Below, one piece after another: positions 1 through 9,457 of a stretch of 44,576 nucleotides of DNA; the stretch's first letter is position 1, and every line of letters begins with the position of its first letter. A program made the translations under genes and the position numbers. Source of the stretch: Methylococcales bacterium (GTDB lineage: Bacteria > Pseudomonadota > Gammaproteobacteria > Methylococcales > Methylomonadaceae); contig JAPLRP010000009.1 in assembly GCA_026399095.1 (NCBI GenBank), positions 1 to 44,576 on the forward strand, given 5' to 3'. The notes beneath the pieces were generated by a model that saw only the letters and a program-made list of their open reading frames with translations, was not told where the DNA came from and searched no databases.

Positions 1-1
1 C

Positions 2-502
2 ACAGCGGCTGAAAAATACGCAGTGCCGGCAAACATCCTGCTGGCAATCGCCGAGAAAGAGAATGGCAAGCCAGGTGTTTGGGTGAAAAACACCAACGGG
101 TCGCACGACGTGGGCCCGATGCAATTTAATACCGCTTACCTTAAAACACTGGCAAAATTCGGCATTTCAGCTGGGGATGTCGCCAGTAGTGGCTGTTATG
201 CTTATGAACTGGCGGCATGGCGAATTCACGGGCATTTAAGCAAAGATACCGGTGATCTATGGACGCGGGCAGCTAATTATCACTCGCGGACACTTTATCA
301 CAATAGCGTATACCGGGCTGATCTGCGGGTAAAAGCGGATCGCTGGGCTCACTGGTTAGCTAAATTCGTGCCGTCTACTCATGCGACTATCACTACCTAC
401 TCGATCAAGGCCGACGCTAAACAAGCAAGTACAACGAGCTACAAAGCTCAAGCGGTTAGAAAGGACTATGTTCCGCGCACCATACTCGTAAGCAGTCAGT
501 AG
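2..502 (+). CDS. TrbN/VirB1-like lytic transglycosylase, 5'-truncated by window edge
   Basis: The reading frame is already open at the left edge, so the true start lies outside the window; the GTG at 23 is internal. The visible N-terminus reads AAEKYAVPANILLAIAEKENG, the typical opening of an SLT-type transglycosylase fold, with the catalytic glutamate expected in the AEKEN segment. DVGPMQFN and YELAAWRIHG follow, as in conjugation-associated murein hydrolases of the TrbN/VirB1 group. Such enzymes open peptidoglycan locally for a type IV secretion channel. The C-terminal ~45 residues are low-complexity (Thr, Lys, Ala). It is followed after 2 bp by a TraX/TrbP-like gene, the same pairing as in the RP4 Tra2 region. 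Base composition is more GC-rich than the downstream spacer. The family call is good; the exact name trbN is an inference. Confidence 0.75.
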   Translation, partial: TAAEKYAVPANILLAIAEKENGKPGVWVKNTNGSHDVGPMQFNTAYLKTLAKFGISAGDVASSGCYAYELAAWRIHGHLSKDTGDLWTRAANYHSRTLYHNSVYRADLRVKADRWAHWLAKFVPSTHATITTYSIKADAKQASTTSYKAQAVRKDYVPRTILVSSQ

Positions 503-504
503 CG

Positions 505-1191
505 ATGGCAGGCCGCTACCCACGCTTAGTGGTATCGGATGGCACACTTGAAGGGCTTAAGTGGTTGGCTTTGCTCCTCATGGTAGCGGATCATATCAAT
601 AAATATGGACTACACGATGCTTCGCACGCCCTCTTTAACTGCGGTCGCATCGCCATGCCACTCTTTGTTTTTGTACTGTCTTATAATCTGGCGCGGCCAG
701 ATTCATTTAAGAATGGCGCACAGACCCGCACCATGAAACGCCTGGCACTGTTTGGTTTTCTGGCCACGCCGCCCTTCATGGCTTTGGGTGGCCTGTTAGC
801 GGGGTGGTGGCCGTTAAACATTCTCTTTGCTTTATTGTCGCTGACGGCCATTATTTATAGCCTTGAACAACAGACCATCATGGGCTATTTGATTGCTTGT
901 GCCGTATTTATTGTCGCAGGTTCCTCAGTAGAATTTTGGTGGCCTGTTTTAGCGTTTGGGCTTGCTGTTTGGTGGTACTGCAAAACACCGCAACTCACAG
1001 CCTTGATAATAGCGGTGGTCGCCTTGTTCTTACTTCGCCTCATTAATGGCAATGATTGGGCCTTGGCTGCCCTACCCGTTTTATTCCTCAGTACGGCGAT
1101 TAATATTCCGATGCCCCGTTATCAATGGCTATTTTATTATTTCTACCCAGTGCATTTAAGCTTACTTTGGTTATGGACCCAGTATGTCTAA
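505..1191 (+). CDS. TraX/TrbP-family membrane protein (conjugative pilin acetylation/processing)
   Basis: A 228-residue polytopic membrane protein. The N-terminal region TLEGLKWLALLLMVADHINK, then GRIAMPLFVFVLSYNLARP, is the characteristic TraX signature; the rest is about seven hydrophobic helices, ending in the YYFYPVHLSLL motif typical of the family. TraX acetylates the F pilin N-terminus, and the RP4 homologue TrbP takes part in pilin cyclisation/maturation. The start ATG lies 2 bp after the preceding stop, implying translational coupling with the trbN-like gene. Together they mark the end of a conjugative transfer module. No other transfer gene is visible to the right, so the element runs to the left of the window. 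Confidence 0.85.
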   Translation: MAGRYPRLVVSDGTLEGLKWLALLLMVADHINKYGLHDASHALFNCGRIAMPLFVFVLSYNLARPDSFKNGAQTRTMKRLALFGFLATPPFMALGGLLAGWWPLNILFALLSLTAIIYSLEQQTIMGYLIACAVFIVAGSSVEFWWPVLAFGLAVWWYCKTPQLTALIIAVVALFLLRLINGNDWALAALPVLFLSTAINIPMPRYQWLFYYFYPVHLSLLWLWTQYV

Positions 1192-1733
1192 CATTATGAA
1201 GCTGGATTGTGAATAAGGTAGACGTTAAAAAATACGTCATATAACATCTGTAATCGGCTTTACTGATATGCTGAAAAATTGTCACATACTTCATTTTCGA
1301 ATAGAAACATGACGGGGTGTTAAATTTAATGAATTTATTAATGCTTTCCAAGAACTAGAATCTTGTATTAAATTCATAGTATGAATCAAATTCCAGAAGA
1401 TAATTACCCATAAATTTAGCCGCTCAATTTATCGAAAAATAATTACATAACGTATAGATACATTTTCGTTATCAATACCCTTCAAATACTGAAGATATTG
1501 GTACCTCAAAAAACCGATGAAAAAATTAATAATCAGCAAAAAAAACAAGCTTATTTTTATAAAAAAAATCTCAATATAAATGAATTAAATATATTTTTTA
1601 TCTCGATATATAGTATAATTAACCATCAAATTACCTTTTAAGAACTACTTCGAGGTAATTATGAAAAAAGCAAAAACAACACTATTACATTAGCAAAAAA
1701 TATATAACCACTAATATATGAGGTTTTGCCGTC
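1192..1733. other. AT-rich non-coding spacer at end of mobile element
   Basis: About 540 bp, strongly AT-rich with long A and T runs, and no frame with plausible codon structure on either strand. It separates the conjugation genes from the small HTH gene. It may hold promoter or recombination sites of the element, but no convincing site can be named. Confidence 0.6.
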
Positions 1734-1904
1734 ATGATAGAATATAAATATCTAAAGCTAGATGAGGTTCTTGCAATGCTTAATGTTAGCCGCAACTGGT
1801 TTTACAAAATGAGAAAGGCTGGAAAATTTGTTAAACCCGCAATTGAGCGACCAATGCGGTGGAGACTAGACCAAATTAATAATTTTTTGGATGGCGCGGA
1901 GTAA
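1734..1904 (+). CDS. AlpA-like small HTH protein (putative excisionase/regulator)
   Basis: A 56-residue protein starting MIEYKYLKLDEVLAMLNVSR with NWFYKMRKAGKFVKP after it. This is the winged-helix layout of AlpA/HTH_17 excisionase-like proteins: a recognition helix around LNVSRNWFYKMRK, then a wing and RPMRWRLDQINNFL. Such proteins commonly sit beside integrases and promote excision or activate integrase transcription. It lies about 290 bp from the tRNA-Lys gene, which fits the end of an integrated element. No integrase gene is found between it and the tRNA, so the integrase is either at the far end or lost. Too small to assign a precise role. Confidence 0.7.
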   Translation: MIEYKYLKLDEVLAMLNVSRNWFYKMRKAGKFVKPAIERPMRWRLDQINNFLDGAE

Positions 1905-2121
1905 GCAATCCAAACATAAAATAATGAAAACCCAGCGGCAAGTTTTAAAGCCCGAATGACTTGAAATATTGATGATGAATTTGACTCAAAAATAGTAGAA
2001 AATGATGCAGCATTTATATTTGACGAGACAAAGCAATCTCAATAAATAAGCCATGCTAATTCATGCATAAAGGAAAGAGAGAAAGAAAGACAAGATTTTA
2101 TAAACAATACATATTGATTAT

Positions 2122-2144
2122 AAAAGGCACCGCAAAAGGCACCG
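2122..2144 (+). repeat. Two tandem 12-bp units next to the tRNA gene
   Basis: AAAAGGCACCG occurs at 2122-2132 and again at 2134-2144, separated by one base. Its position just inside the putative element end, about 50 bp from the tRNA 3' end, would suit recombinase or excisionase arm-binding sites, but this is only suggestive. Confidence 0.5.
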
Positions 2145-2149
2145 TAAAC

Positions 2150-2183
2150 AAAAAAGCCTTGGAGCTAAAATAGCTACAAGGCC
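2150..2183 (-). terminator. Rho-independent terminator downstream of tRNA-Lys
   Basis: A 12-bp stem: GCCTTGGAGCTA (2156-2167) pairs with TAGCTACAAGGC (2171-2182) with a single mismatch across an AAA loop. Read on the minus strand the stem is followed by TTTTTTG, giving an intrinsic terminator 11 bp past the tRNA 3' end. The other strand also has a weaker T-rich tail, so it may act both ways. Confidence 0.8.
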
Positions 2184-2192
2184 TTATTTTCT

Positions 2193-2268
2193 TGGTGGGG
2201 CGTCCGAGGCTCGAACTCGGGACCCATGGATTAAGAGTCCACTGCTCTACCAACTGAGCTAACACCCC
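2193..2268 (-). tRNA. tRNA-Lys (anticodon CUU)
   Basis: A full cloverleaf on the minus strand. The acceptor arm GGGGTGT pairs with ACGCCCC, the D arm is GCTC/GAGC, the anticodon stem GTGGA/TCCAT carries loop CTCTTAA (anticodon CTT at 2235-2233), the T arm is CCGAG/CTCGG with loop TTCGAGC, and CCA is encoded at 2195-2193. It reads AAG lysine codons. The 3' end points towards the conjugative-element genes, and tRNA 3' ends are the usual attachment sites of tyrosine-recombinase elements, so this tRNA is probably the attB/attR junction. The second att copy is not in the window. Confidence 0.95.
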
Positions 2269-2455
2269 AAATTTTTTACTAAAGAAGCTTTTTAAAAAAA
2301 TTGTTAATTCGCAATTTAACGATCTTTAATTTACGGTGATTATATATTAAATTGTATTGATTATCTTAATAACCTGCATTTATTTTTGTGATGTAAAAAC
2401 CTATCTAATCAAATTAACTTGTGGCGTCTGAATATCACACACATTAATATGTCAT

Positions 2456-3019
2456 CTAAAAGTGTGATAAGACTTCTGGCAGAAAAAATTCACTGACCAG
2501 CATTTGTTTGTGGGCAATATCGTAAACAGTTCGCCTACCCCATATCTGCTGATTTATCGCTACTTCATTAATCGCAGACTTAGTCCATGTGAGCGGGTCA
2601 ATCAAAGTTATATCCATTGCTATACGTTCTAACCTGGGATACGAAAAAATTATTTCACCCAGTGGGCGATTACCCAATCTTGATAAATTGCTTTTAGCTG
2701 TTTTGATGGTGGTTTCTGGAATAATGGTTCTTGCCAAGATAAGTGGTCTGCCATTGATATGCAGCAAAACCTCACGAATTAAGCAATAATGATGCTCGGG
2801 TAACTTAAGTAAACGACGCTCACTTAAAAAAGGGGTATGCCAGTGCTGAAGTAAAACTTTAACAGTGACACCAGTACCGTAAAAACTGCGTAACCGTTGT
2901 GTTAATGAGCCTGACTCATAAGCCCATGACTGAACATTAGCCGGAAGTTTATGGCGCAAACCCTGTCGATTTTCAAGCCATAATGGTTCGCGATTAAATA
3001 AAAAACTTTTCGTAGTCAA
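2456..3019 (-). CDS. ubiC: Chorismate pyruvate-lyase
   Basis: A 187-residue protein that converts chorismate to 4-hydroxybenzoate and pyruvate, the first committed step of ubiquinone biosynthesis. Family hallmarks are visible: QSWAYESGSLTQRLR near the N-terminus, the YCLIREVLLHINGRPLILAR strand pair carrying the conserved arginine, the NRPLGEIIF segment, and the terminal IWGRRTVYDI motif. Length is slightly above the E. coli enzyme (165 aa). The start chosen is a TTG preceded by a GAGG-type ribosome site about 10 nt upstream. It begins 6 bp after the recG stop, so the two are co-transcribed. Three other ubiquinone genes (ubiE, ubiJ, ubiB) lie about 30 kb away in this window. Confidence 0.93.
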   Translation of the reverse strand: MTTKSFLFNREPLWLENRQGLRHKLPANVQSWAYESGSLTQRLRSFYGTGVTVKVLLQHWHTPFLSERRLLKLPEHHYCLIREVLLHINGRPLILARTIIPETTIKTAKSNLSRLGNRPLGEIIFSYPRLERIAMDITLIDPLTWTKSAINEVAINQQIWGRRTVYDIAHKQMLVSEFFLPEVLSHF

Positions 3020-3025
3020 ACTGAA

Positions 3026-5113
3026 CTAAACCTCTGCATAATCTGTGGACGCACCCAACCAACGATTACAAAGCGGCTGAATCGCTTCGGGTGATTGAAC
3101 AACAATTTGCTCAACAACTTCCTGAATAGCATCCAGCAAACCGGCATCTCTGGCTAAATCAGCAATTTTAAAGTTTATAGATCCGGTTTGTCTTGTTCCC
3201 ATTACTTCGCCCGGCCCTCGTAATTCCAGATCTTTTTCAGCTATAACAAAACCGTCATTACTGTCTCTTAAAATACCCAACCGCTGTCGGGCAGTATCCG
3301 ATAAGGGCGATTGATACATCAATAAACAATAACTATCATCCTCACCACGGCCAACACGTCCACGTAATTGATGCAACTGAGAAAGCCCCAAGCGCTCAGG
3401 ATTTTCAATAATCATTAATCCCGCATTAGGCACATCAACACCTACTTCAATTACAGTGGTAGCAACCAATAAATCAATTTGATGATTTTTAAAGGCTTGC
3501 ATGACGACATCCTTGTCTTTGCTTTTCATCCGCCCATGTATTAAGGCAACACGCACATCAGGCAGCGCAATTGTTAGCTGTTCAGCGGTTTTTTCAGCGG
3601 CTTCACACTCCAACACTTCTGACTCTTCTATTAGAGTACACACCCAATAAACCTGTCGCTTTTTGCTAATCCAACTATTGATTCTTTCAATAACATCAGC
3701 CCGCCGTTCAGCGGGAATAACGCTGGTAACAATAGGTTTTCTGCCAGGTGGCAATTCATCAATAATGGATATATCCAAATCTGAATATTGCAACATAGCC
3801 AAAGTACGAGGAATGGGAGTAGCGGTCATAACTAATTGATGAGGCCGAGTATTACCCTTCTGACCTTTTTCTCTCAGAGCCATTCGTTGATGAACCCCAA
3901 AACGGTGCTGTTCATCAATAATAACTAAACCTAACCTATGAAAAGTTACGCTCTCCTGAAATAAGGCATGAGTGCCAATAATAATGCCAGCCGAACCATC
4001 AGCCAAGCTTTGTAAAATGTCTTTTCGAGCATTGCCTTTAATTTGCCCCGTTAAAAAAACAACTTTAGTCTGAAAACCTTCAAACCACACACTGAAATTA
4101 CGTTTATGCTGTTCTGCCAATAACTCAGTAGGCGCCATCACCGCTACCTGATAGCCCGCAGCTAATGCCAGTAATGCCGCATAAGCAGACACAATGGTTT
4201 TACCGGAACCTACATCCCCCTGAACCAATCGCATCATGGGATGTTGCTCGAGGCAATCAGCTTCTATTTCTGCAATAACTCGCTGTTGTGCACCCGTTAA
4301 TTTAAAGGGTAAAGCACTTAAAAACTGTTCAGAAATCGCATTATCAGTGCAAAGTCTAAAAACTGGGGCTTGCCATGCCTTGGTTTTATTTCTACTTATG
4401 CGCAAACTCAAATGATGAGCCAATAACTCTTCAAATGCCAATCGTTTCAGCGCCGGAATACTGCCATTTTGTAATGCCGAAAGTGAAACTGAATCATCAG
4501 GTGCGTGCAGGGTTTGTATTGCCTCTGCCAAAGTCGGATAGCCAAATCTCTTTAAAATCATAGAAGGTATCCAATCTATTAATGAATTGGGTTCACTATT
4601 CCAGACACTTAAAGCCTGCTTGACCGCTTTTCTTAAAATAGTTTGGCTTAGACCTTCTGTTAAAGGGTAAACAGGGGTTAAACGAGTTTGGGTGATATCG
4701 ACATCCGGGTTTAAAATAACCTGATAGTCGGGATGAACCATCTCCAGCCCGCTAAAACCATGCCGCACTTCAGCAAAACAACTGATTAATGTGCCTGGTT
4801 TTAGCCTATTATGTTGATTGGCGCTAAAGTGAAAAAACTTTAAGGTTATATAACCTGTGTCATCGCTGATTCTACAAACCAAGCTTTTACGACCTCTAGG
4901 CAAAATATCTATGTATTCAACCCGACCGCAAATAAGTACTGTCATACCTACCAACAAAGTACCTATTGGATAAACTTTGGTTCGATCTTCGTAGCGTAGC
5001 GGCAAATGAAAAATCAGATCCTGAATAGTTCGGATACCCAGTTTTTCCAAACGATTGAGTGTCTGAAGACCTATGCCTGTTAACTTATCCACCGATTGGC
5101 TAAGGCAACTCAC
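3026..5113 (-). CDS. recG: ATP-dependent DNA helicase RecG
   Basis: A 695-residue protein, close to the usual ~693. It regresses stalled replication forks and branch-migrates Holliday junctions. The N-terminal wedge/OB region opens with LTGIGLQTLNRLEKLGI and DLIFHLPLRYEDRT. The helicase core shows Walker A GDVGSGKT, the DEQH-type Walker B (IIDEQHRFG), MTATPIPRTLA (motif III), TTVIEVGVDVPNA and the QLRGRVGRG motif VI. The start is GTG at 5113, with only a weak ribosome site visible. It sits between ridA and ubiC in one minus-strand run; the ridA-recG adjacency is common in gammaproteobacteria. Confidence 0.97.
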   Translation of the reverse strand: MSCLSQSVDKLTGIGLQTLNRLEKLGIRTIQDLIFHLPLRYEDRTKVYPIGTLLVGMTVLICGRVEYIDILPRGRKSLVCRISDDTGYITLKFFHFSANQHNRLKPGTLISCFAEVRHGFSGLEMVHPDYQVILNPDVDITQTRLTPVYPLTEGLSQTILRKAVKQALSVWNSEPNSLIDWIPSMILKRFGYPTLAEAIQTLHAPDDSVSLSALQNGSIPALKRLAFEELLAHHLSLRISRNKTKAWQAPVFRLCTDNAISEQFLSALPFKLTGAQQRVIAEIEADCLEQHPMMRLVQGDVGSGKTIVSAYAALLALAAGYQVAVMAPTELLAEQHKRNFSVWFEGFQTKVVFLTGQIKGNARKDILQSLADGSAGIIIGTHALFQESVTFHRLGLVIIDEQHRFGVHQRMALREKGQKGNTRPHQLVMTATPIPRTLAMLQYSDLDISIIDELPPGRKPIVTSVIPAERRADVIERINSWISKKRQVYWVCTLIEESEVLECEAAEKTAEQLTIALPDVRVALIHGRMKSKDKDVVMQAFKNHQIDLLVATTVIEVGVDVPNAGLMIIENPERLGLSQLHQLRGRVGRGEDDSYCLLMYQSPLSDTARQRLGILRDSNDGFVIAEKDLELRGPGEVMGTRQTGSINFKIADLARDAGLLDAIQEVVEQIVVQSPEAIQPLCNRWLGASTDYAEV

Positions 5114-5145
5114 TCTGTAATCACTAAGATACTAATTTTCCAAGC

Positions 5146-5550
5146 TTAAGAGGCAGAATATTCTTGTACTTTCAAGAACATAACGCCATCCATTTCCACG
5201 CCTACGTTCTTAGGTAAAGCTGCAACACCTATAGCTGCACGCGCAGGATAAGGCTCTTGAAAATAGAGACCCATAATTTCATTAACCAACAGAAAATTTG
5301 ATAAATCTGTTAAAAACACATTTAATTTAACGATATCAGAAAGATCACCACCGGCAGCTTCTGCAACCGCTTTTAAATTATCAAATACTTGAGTGATTTG
5401 GGCAGTAATATCACCATCGATAATGGTCATGGTTTCAGGTACTAAAGGAATTTGACCTGAAAGGTAAACAGTGCGATCAACTTTGACTGCTTGTGAATAA
5501 GTACCGATAGCCTTGGGCGCTTTACTTGTCTGGATAATTTCTTTAGTCAT
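5146..5550 (-). CDS. ridA: RidA family 2-iminobutanoate/2-iminopropanoate deaminase
   Basis: A 134-residue YjgF/YER057c/UK114 protein. It hydrolyses reactive enamine/imine intermediates released by PLP enzymes such as threonine dehydratase. Motifs: [42 protein letters not shown], and [21 protein letters not shown] with the catalytic arginine of the PAR motif. The length matches the trimeric family. It lies 32 bp upstream of recG on the same strand. No spoT gene, its usual gammaproteobacterial neighbour, is present. Confidence 0.95.
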   Translation of the reverse strand: MTKEIIQTSKAPKAIGTYSQAVKVDRTVYLSGQIPLVPETMTIIDGDITAQITQVFDNLKAVAEAAGGDLSDIVKLNVFLTDLSNFLLVNEIMGLYFQEPYPARAAIGVAALPKNVGVEMDGVMFLKVQEYSAS

Positions 5551-5712
5551 TTTTTAATCCTAATGAGTCGGTTTGCCATAAGGCAAAGTGTTAACTACGA
5601 TTATCTCAATGATATTATAGCGATTATTGCCAAGAGATAGAAATTCAAGAAGAAAGATACAAGATCTAAAAACTAACTTACCACAGCCGCACTCTGCACT
5701 TTTTACCGTGCA

Positions 5713-7005
5713 CTATAAATTCTCAATCATCACATCTGCAAATTCGCTGCACTTAATCTCTGTAGCATTATCCATTAAACGTGCAAAATCGTAAGTAACT
5801 CGGTGACTGGCGATCGCTGCATCCATCGCCTTAATAATAGCATCGGCCGCTTCAGACCAACCCAAATAGCGCAACATCATCTCGCCGGATAATATTAATG
5901 AGCCAGGATTAACTTTATCCAAACCCGCATATTTTGGTGCTGTGCCATGAGTCGCCTCAAAAACAGCAGTACCTGTTAAGTAGTTAATGTTACCACCTGG
6001 AGCAATGCCAATACCACCAACTTGTGCAGCCAATGCATCAGATAAATAATCACCATTCAAATTCAAGGTAGCGATCACATCAAAATCTTCAGGTCGAGTT
6101 AATACTTGTTGCAAGGCAATATCAGCAATAGCATCTTTAATTAAAATTCGACCCTTTGCTAAAGCGTCTGCTTGCTCTTTATTGGCAGTAACTTCTCCAA
6201 ACTTTTCTCGAGTTCTTTCCCATTGCACCCAAGTGTAAGTTTGCTCTGCATATTCACGCTCAGCAACGGCATAAGCCCAATTGCGAAAAGCGCCTTCAGT
6301 GAATTTCATTATATTGCCTTTATGCACAATCGTAAGGCTTTTACGTTTATTGGTCAGACAATAATCAATTGCAGAACGTATTAAACGCTCAGTTCCTTCT
6401 TTTGAAACTGGCTTGATGCCAATACCAGTCGTTTCGGGAAAGCGAATTTTACTAAATTGCGTCGGAAAGTTTTCCTGTAATAAACGCATGAATAACTTAC
6501 TATCATCACTACCTTGTTCAAATTCCAAACCGGCATAAATATCTTCAGTATTTTCCCGAAATATAACCATATCAACAGCAGCTGGATTTTTTACCGGCGA
6601 AGGTACACCTTTAAACCACCTAACCGGACGTAAGCAAACATACATATCCAGCATTTGTCGCAACGCCACATTTAAAGACCGAATACCTCCACCAATTGGA
6701 GTAGTCAAAGGCCCTTTAATCGATACTAAATAATCTCTGCAAGCATCAACTGTTTCATCAGGCAACCAAGTATTAAAAAGTAAATTAGCTTTTTCTCCAG
6801 CGTAGACTTCCAGCCAATGTATTTTCCTTTGCCCGGAATAAGCACTTGCAACAGCGGCATCTAAAACACGAACAGTCGCCCGCCAAATATCAGGACCGGT
6901 GCCATCACCTACTATATAAGGAATAATTGGATTGTCAGGGACAATAAGCTTTCCATCTTGCATTTTTATCGGGTTACCACTTGTCGAACGAATAAATTGG
7001 GTCAT
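5713..7005 (-). CDS. icd: NADP-dependent isocitrate dehydrogenase
   Basis: This TCA-cycle enzyme oxidatively decarboxylates isocitrate to 2-oxoglutarate. Start chosen at the ATG at 7005 (MTQFIRST...), not the upstream in-frame start at 7050: it aligns with the E. coli N-terminus and has GAGGTG 8 nt upstream. That gives 430 residues. Visible features: [13 protein letters not shown], containing the substrate-binding serine that AceK phosphorylates in E. coli; [22 protein letters not shown]; and GTAPKYAG plus VTYDFARLM, which carry the Lys-Tyr and Tyr/Arg pairs that give NADP rather than NAD specificity. Transcribed divergently from the two-component system. Confidence 0.96.
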   Translation of the reverse strand: MTQFIRSTSGNPIKMQDGKLIVPDNPIIPYIVGDGTGPDIWRATVRVLDAAVASAYSGQRKIHWLEVYAGEKANLLFNTWLPDETVDACRDYLVSIKGPLTTPIGGGIRSLNVALRQMLDMYVCLRPVRWFKGVPSPVKNPAAVDMVIFRENTEDIYAGLEFEQGSDDSKLFMRLLQENFPTQFSKIRFPETTGIGIKPVSKEGTERLIRSAIDYCLTNKRKSLTIVHKGNIMKFTEGAFRNWAYAVAEREYAEQTYTWVQWERTREKFGEVTANKEQADALAKGRILIKDAIADIALQQVLTRPEDFDVIATLNLNGDYLSDALAAQVGGIGIAPGGNINYLTGTAVFEATHGTAPKYAGLDKVNPGSLILSGEMMLRYLGWSEAADAIIKAMDAAIASHRVTYDFARLMDNATEIKCSEFADVMIENL

Positions 7006-7332
7006 TACTAACACCTCATTTAAATTAAAAACAAAAGAAAAACGTTCCAATCAGAATTGTAGTAGTAAGTAACCTATACAATCAAAAAGCTGGAAGAAAA
7101 ATATCGAAACTACACATTCATTTATAATCACTCTTTTAATTTTTAACACAACACCAAATATTGAGTTAAAATTCTCTGGTGTTTGAATATTTTAGTTTTC
7201 AAATGAATTAAAGAAGTAATTTTTGCAAGACCAGAATTATTACATGCCATTCTTGTTGCTAATAATGATCTATCGCAACATGATACTAAAGGCTAAAACA
7301 GGGCGATAATTAAATAACAAGAGAGAGAAATC
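7006..7332. other. Divergent regulatory spacer between icd and response regulator
   Basis: About 330 bp, AT-rich, no coding frame. It must carry the promoters for icd (leftward) and the two-component genes (rightward). I could not identify an unambiguous promoter or a PhoP-box-like direct repeat. The response regulator start has a purine-rich ribosome site (AAGAGAGAG) 5-10 nt upstream. Confidence 0.6.
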
Positions 7333-8010
7333 ATGCGTATTCTTATCGTTGAAGATGAAATAGTACTCTGTAAACAAATTCAACAATATTTAGCTAACAA
7401 AGGCTTTGCTGTAGACACAGCAAATACTGGTAGCGAAGGTTACTTCATGGGTAAGGAATATCCAATTGATGCCGCCATTATTGATATTGGCCTTCCCGAT
7501 TTTTCGGGCATAGAACTCATTAAACGATTACGGAAAGAAAAAATCAACATACCTATTTTAATTTTAACAGCCAGAAGCCGTTGGCAAGAAAAAGTTGAAG
7601 GACTGGAAGCTGGGGCCGACGATTATTTGATCAAACCCTTTCAATATGAAGAGTTACTTGCAAGAATTAATGCAATAATTAGACGATCCGCCGGACAATC
7701 CCACCCCGTGTTAATCCATGACAATATTGAACTCAATTCCATTGCGCAAGAAGTTTTAGTTTCTGGTGTAAAACTGGATTTAACAGCCTTTGAATACAAG
7801 GTTCTGGAATATTTAATGTTTCGTAAAGGTGAGTTGATTTCTAAATCGGTACTAACCGCTCATATTTACGACGAAGACTATGATCGTGACAGTAATGTCA
7901 TTGAGGTTTTTATAGGCCGCCTGAGAAAGAAACTTGATCCGGATGGTACACGTAAGCCCATTGAAACGCTACGTGGCAGAGGTTACAGGATTCCTATGGA
8001 TATTTCTTGA
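7333..8010 (+). CDS. PhoP/OmpR-family response regulator
   Basis: 225 residues. The receiver domain (1-115) has VEDE at 6-9, the phosphoacceptor Asp51 in IIDIGLPD, the LTARSRWQEKVEGLEAGADDY stretch and the conserved Lys in IKPF. The C-terminal winged helix (about 125-222) has KLDLTAFEYKVLEYLM, EVFIGRLRKKLD and TLRGRGYRI. The SRWQEKVE motif and overall pattern resemble PhoP of enterobacteria more than OmpR or KdpE. It lies 50 bp upstream of its PhoQ-like kinase, with a standard cognate-pair arrangement. Regulated genes cannot be inferred from the window. Confidence 0.9.
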   Translation: MRILIVEDEIVLCKQIQQYLANKGFAVDTANTGSEGYFMGKEYPIDAAIIDIGLPDFSGIELIKRLRKEKINIPILILTARSRWQEKVEGLEAGADDYLIKPFQYEELLARINAIIRRSAGQSHPVLIHDNIELNSIAQEVLVSGVKLDLTAFEYKVLEYLMFRKGELISKSVLTAHIYDEDYDRDSNVIEVFIGRLRKKLDPDGTRKPIETLRGRGYRIPMDIS

Positions 8011-8060
8011 TTATCACTTCTACCTATTGGGTATTTTTTAACTAATCTATTAGTCTTTAA

Positions 8061-9407
8061 ATGCGCACTAAATCGTTAAGCTTTAGACTGCTAATAGCCG
8101 AAGGTTTGGTTCTTGCTGCTTTCTTTACACTGGTTGCTTTTATTCTTGAACAAGGCTTTCTTGAGAGTGCAGAGCAAGCGTTAAAAGACAGATTACAAGT
8201 TCAGGTATACGCACTTTTATCAGCGGCCAAGTTAAATGACGGCGGTGAATTGATCATGCCACCTATATTACCAGAACCTCGATTTGAAAATCCCGGCTCA
8301 GGGCTTTATGGCTATATTCAACAAGCCAAAAAAAATCTGGTTTGGCGATCACAATCAGCAATTGGACTTGAGGAGTTAGTAGCCCCAAAAGAATTAAGTG
8401 CAGGAATTTCAAAATTTGTAAGTGTAAGACATGATCGATATGCCCTACACTCTGATGTCATTTTAAAAAACAATACAGGCATAGAGCGAGAGTATATTTT
8501 TACAGTAACTGAAGATGCAGGATTTGTTAGTAGTAAAGTCGCATACCTTCAAGAAACTTTAAGATTTTGGTTGCTGATTATCGGATTCGTTCTGATTTTT
8601 ATACAATTTGTAGTATTACGCTGGAGTTTAAAACCACTGAGAAGCATCGTAAAAGATTTGGATGCCGTAGAGCATGGTAAAAAAATGCTTTTAGACGGTC
8701 AATATGCAACCGAGTTAGAAGGTTTGGCAGGCAATCTTAATGCTTTTATAACTCATGAACGCTCTCATTCTGATCGTTATCGAAACAACTTGGCAGACTT
8801 TTCTCACAGCCTAAAAACACCACTAGCCATACTCAGAGGATGCGTCGAGTCTTACAGTGATAACAAAGAAACCGTTCATGAACAGATTACAAGAATGGAT
8901 CATATTATCGAATATCAACTACAAAGAGCTGCGTTAAAAGCAGAGCATAAAACACTTAATACAGTTGACCTATCAACTGTCACTAATAAAGTAAAATCAT
9001 CGCTCTCTAAAGTTTATGTTGATAAGAATATAAATTTTGAAATCACTATCCCTGAACATTGTCTGATCTTCTGCCAAGAAGGTGATTTGTATGAAATTGT
9101 CGGAAACTTATTGGATAATGCCTGTAAATGGTGCCATCACTCAGTCAAGGTCAGCATTGAACTCAACCAACGTATAAACAGACGTAACTTTTCTGTACTA
9201 CTACAAATTGAAGATGACGGACCAGGAATTCCCATTGGGAAATTTAATGACATTCTAAAAAGAGGAATCCGGGCAGATGAGAATATTCATGGTCATGGAA
9301 TTGGTGTCACCGTTGTTTATGAATTAATGGAATTGCTAGGTGGAAAATTAGAAGGTGGTAAAAGTGAGACTCTGGAAGGCATGAGATGGCGTATTTATTT
9401 TCCATAA
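8061..9407 (+). CDS. PhoQ-like sensor histidine kinase
   Basis: 448 residues. TM1 is about residues 9-29, the periplasmic sensor about 30-165, TM2 about 166-188 and HAMP about 189-240. The dimerisation domain has NLADFSHSLKTPLAIL with phospho-acceptor His249, matching the PhoQ-type H-box. The ATPase domain has N-box NLLDNACKWC, G1 EDDGPGIP and G2 HGHGIGVTVV. The periplasmic domain is of PhoQ size but shows no dense acidic patch like the one that senses Mg2+ and cationic peptides in enterobacterial PhoQ, so the stimulus is probably different. No signal can be assigned from sequence. Confidence 0.9.
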   Translation: MRTKSLSFRLLIAEGLVLAAFFTLVAFILEQGFLESAEQALKDRLQVQVYALLSAAKLNDGGELIMPPILPEPRFENPGSGLYGYIQQAKKNLVWRSQSAIGLEELVAPKELSAGISKFVSVRHDRYALHSDVILKNNTGIEREYIFTVTEDAGFVSSKVAYLQETLRFWLLIIGFVLIFIQFVVLRWSLKPLRSIVKDLDAVEHGKKMLLDGQYATELEGLAGNLNAFITHERSHSDRYRNNLADFSHSLKTPLAILRGCVESYSDNKETVHEQITRMDHIIEYQLQRAALKAEHKTLNTVDLSTVTNKVKSSLSKVYVDKNINFEITIPEHCLIFCQEGDLYEIVGNLLDNACKWCHHSVKVSIELNQRINRRNFSVLLQIEDDGPGIPIGKFNDILKRGIRADENIHGHGIGVTVVYELMELLGGKLEGGKSETLEGMRWRIYFP

Positions 9408-9457
9408 CCCGCAAGTTATCCCCCGCCCCTGTACATATCGCCTGTCAAAATAATTAA

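Noticed and set aside
1905-2150. Possible integrase 3' end or small genes between the HTH gene and the tRNA
   Set aside because: Frames are very short, interrupted by stops, and show no catalytic Arg/His/Tyr motif of tyrosine recombinases.
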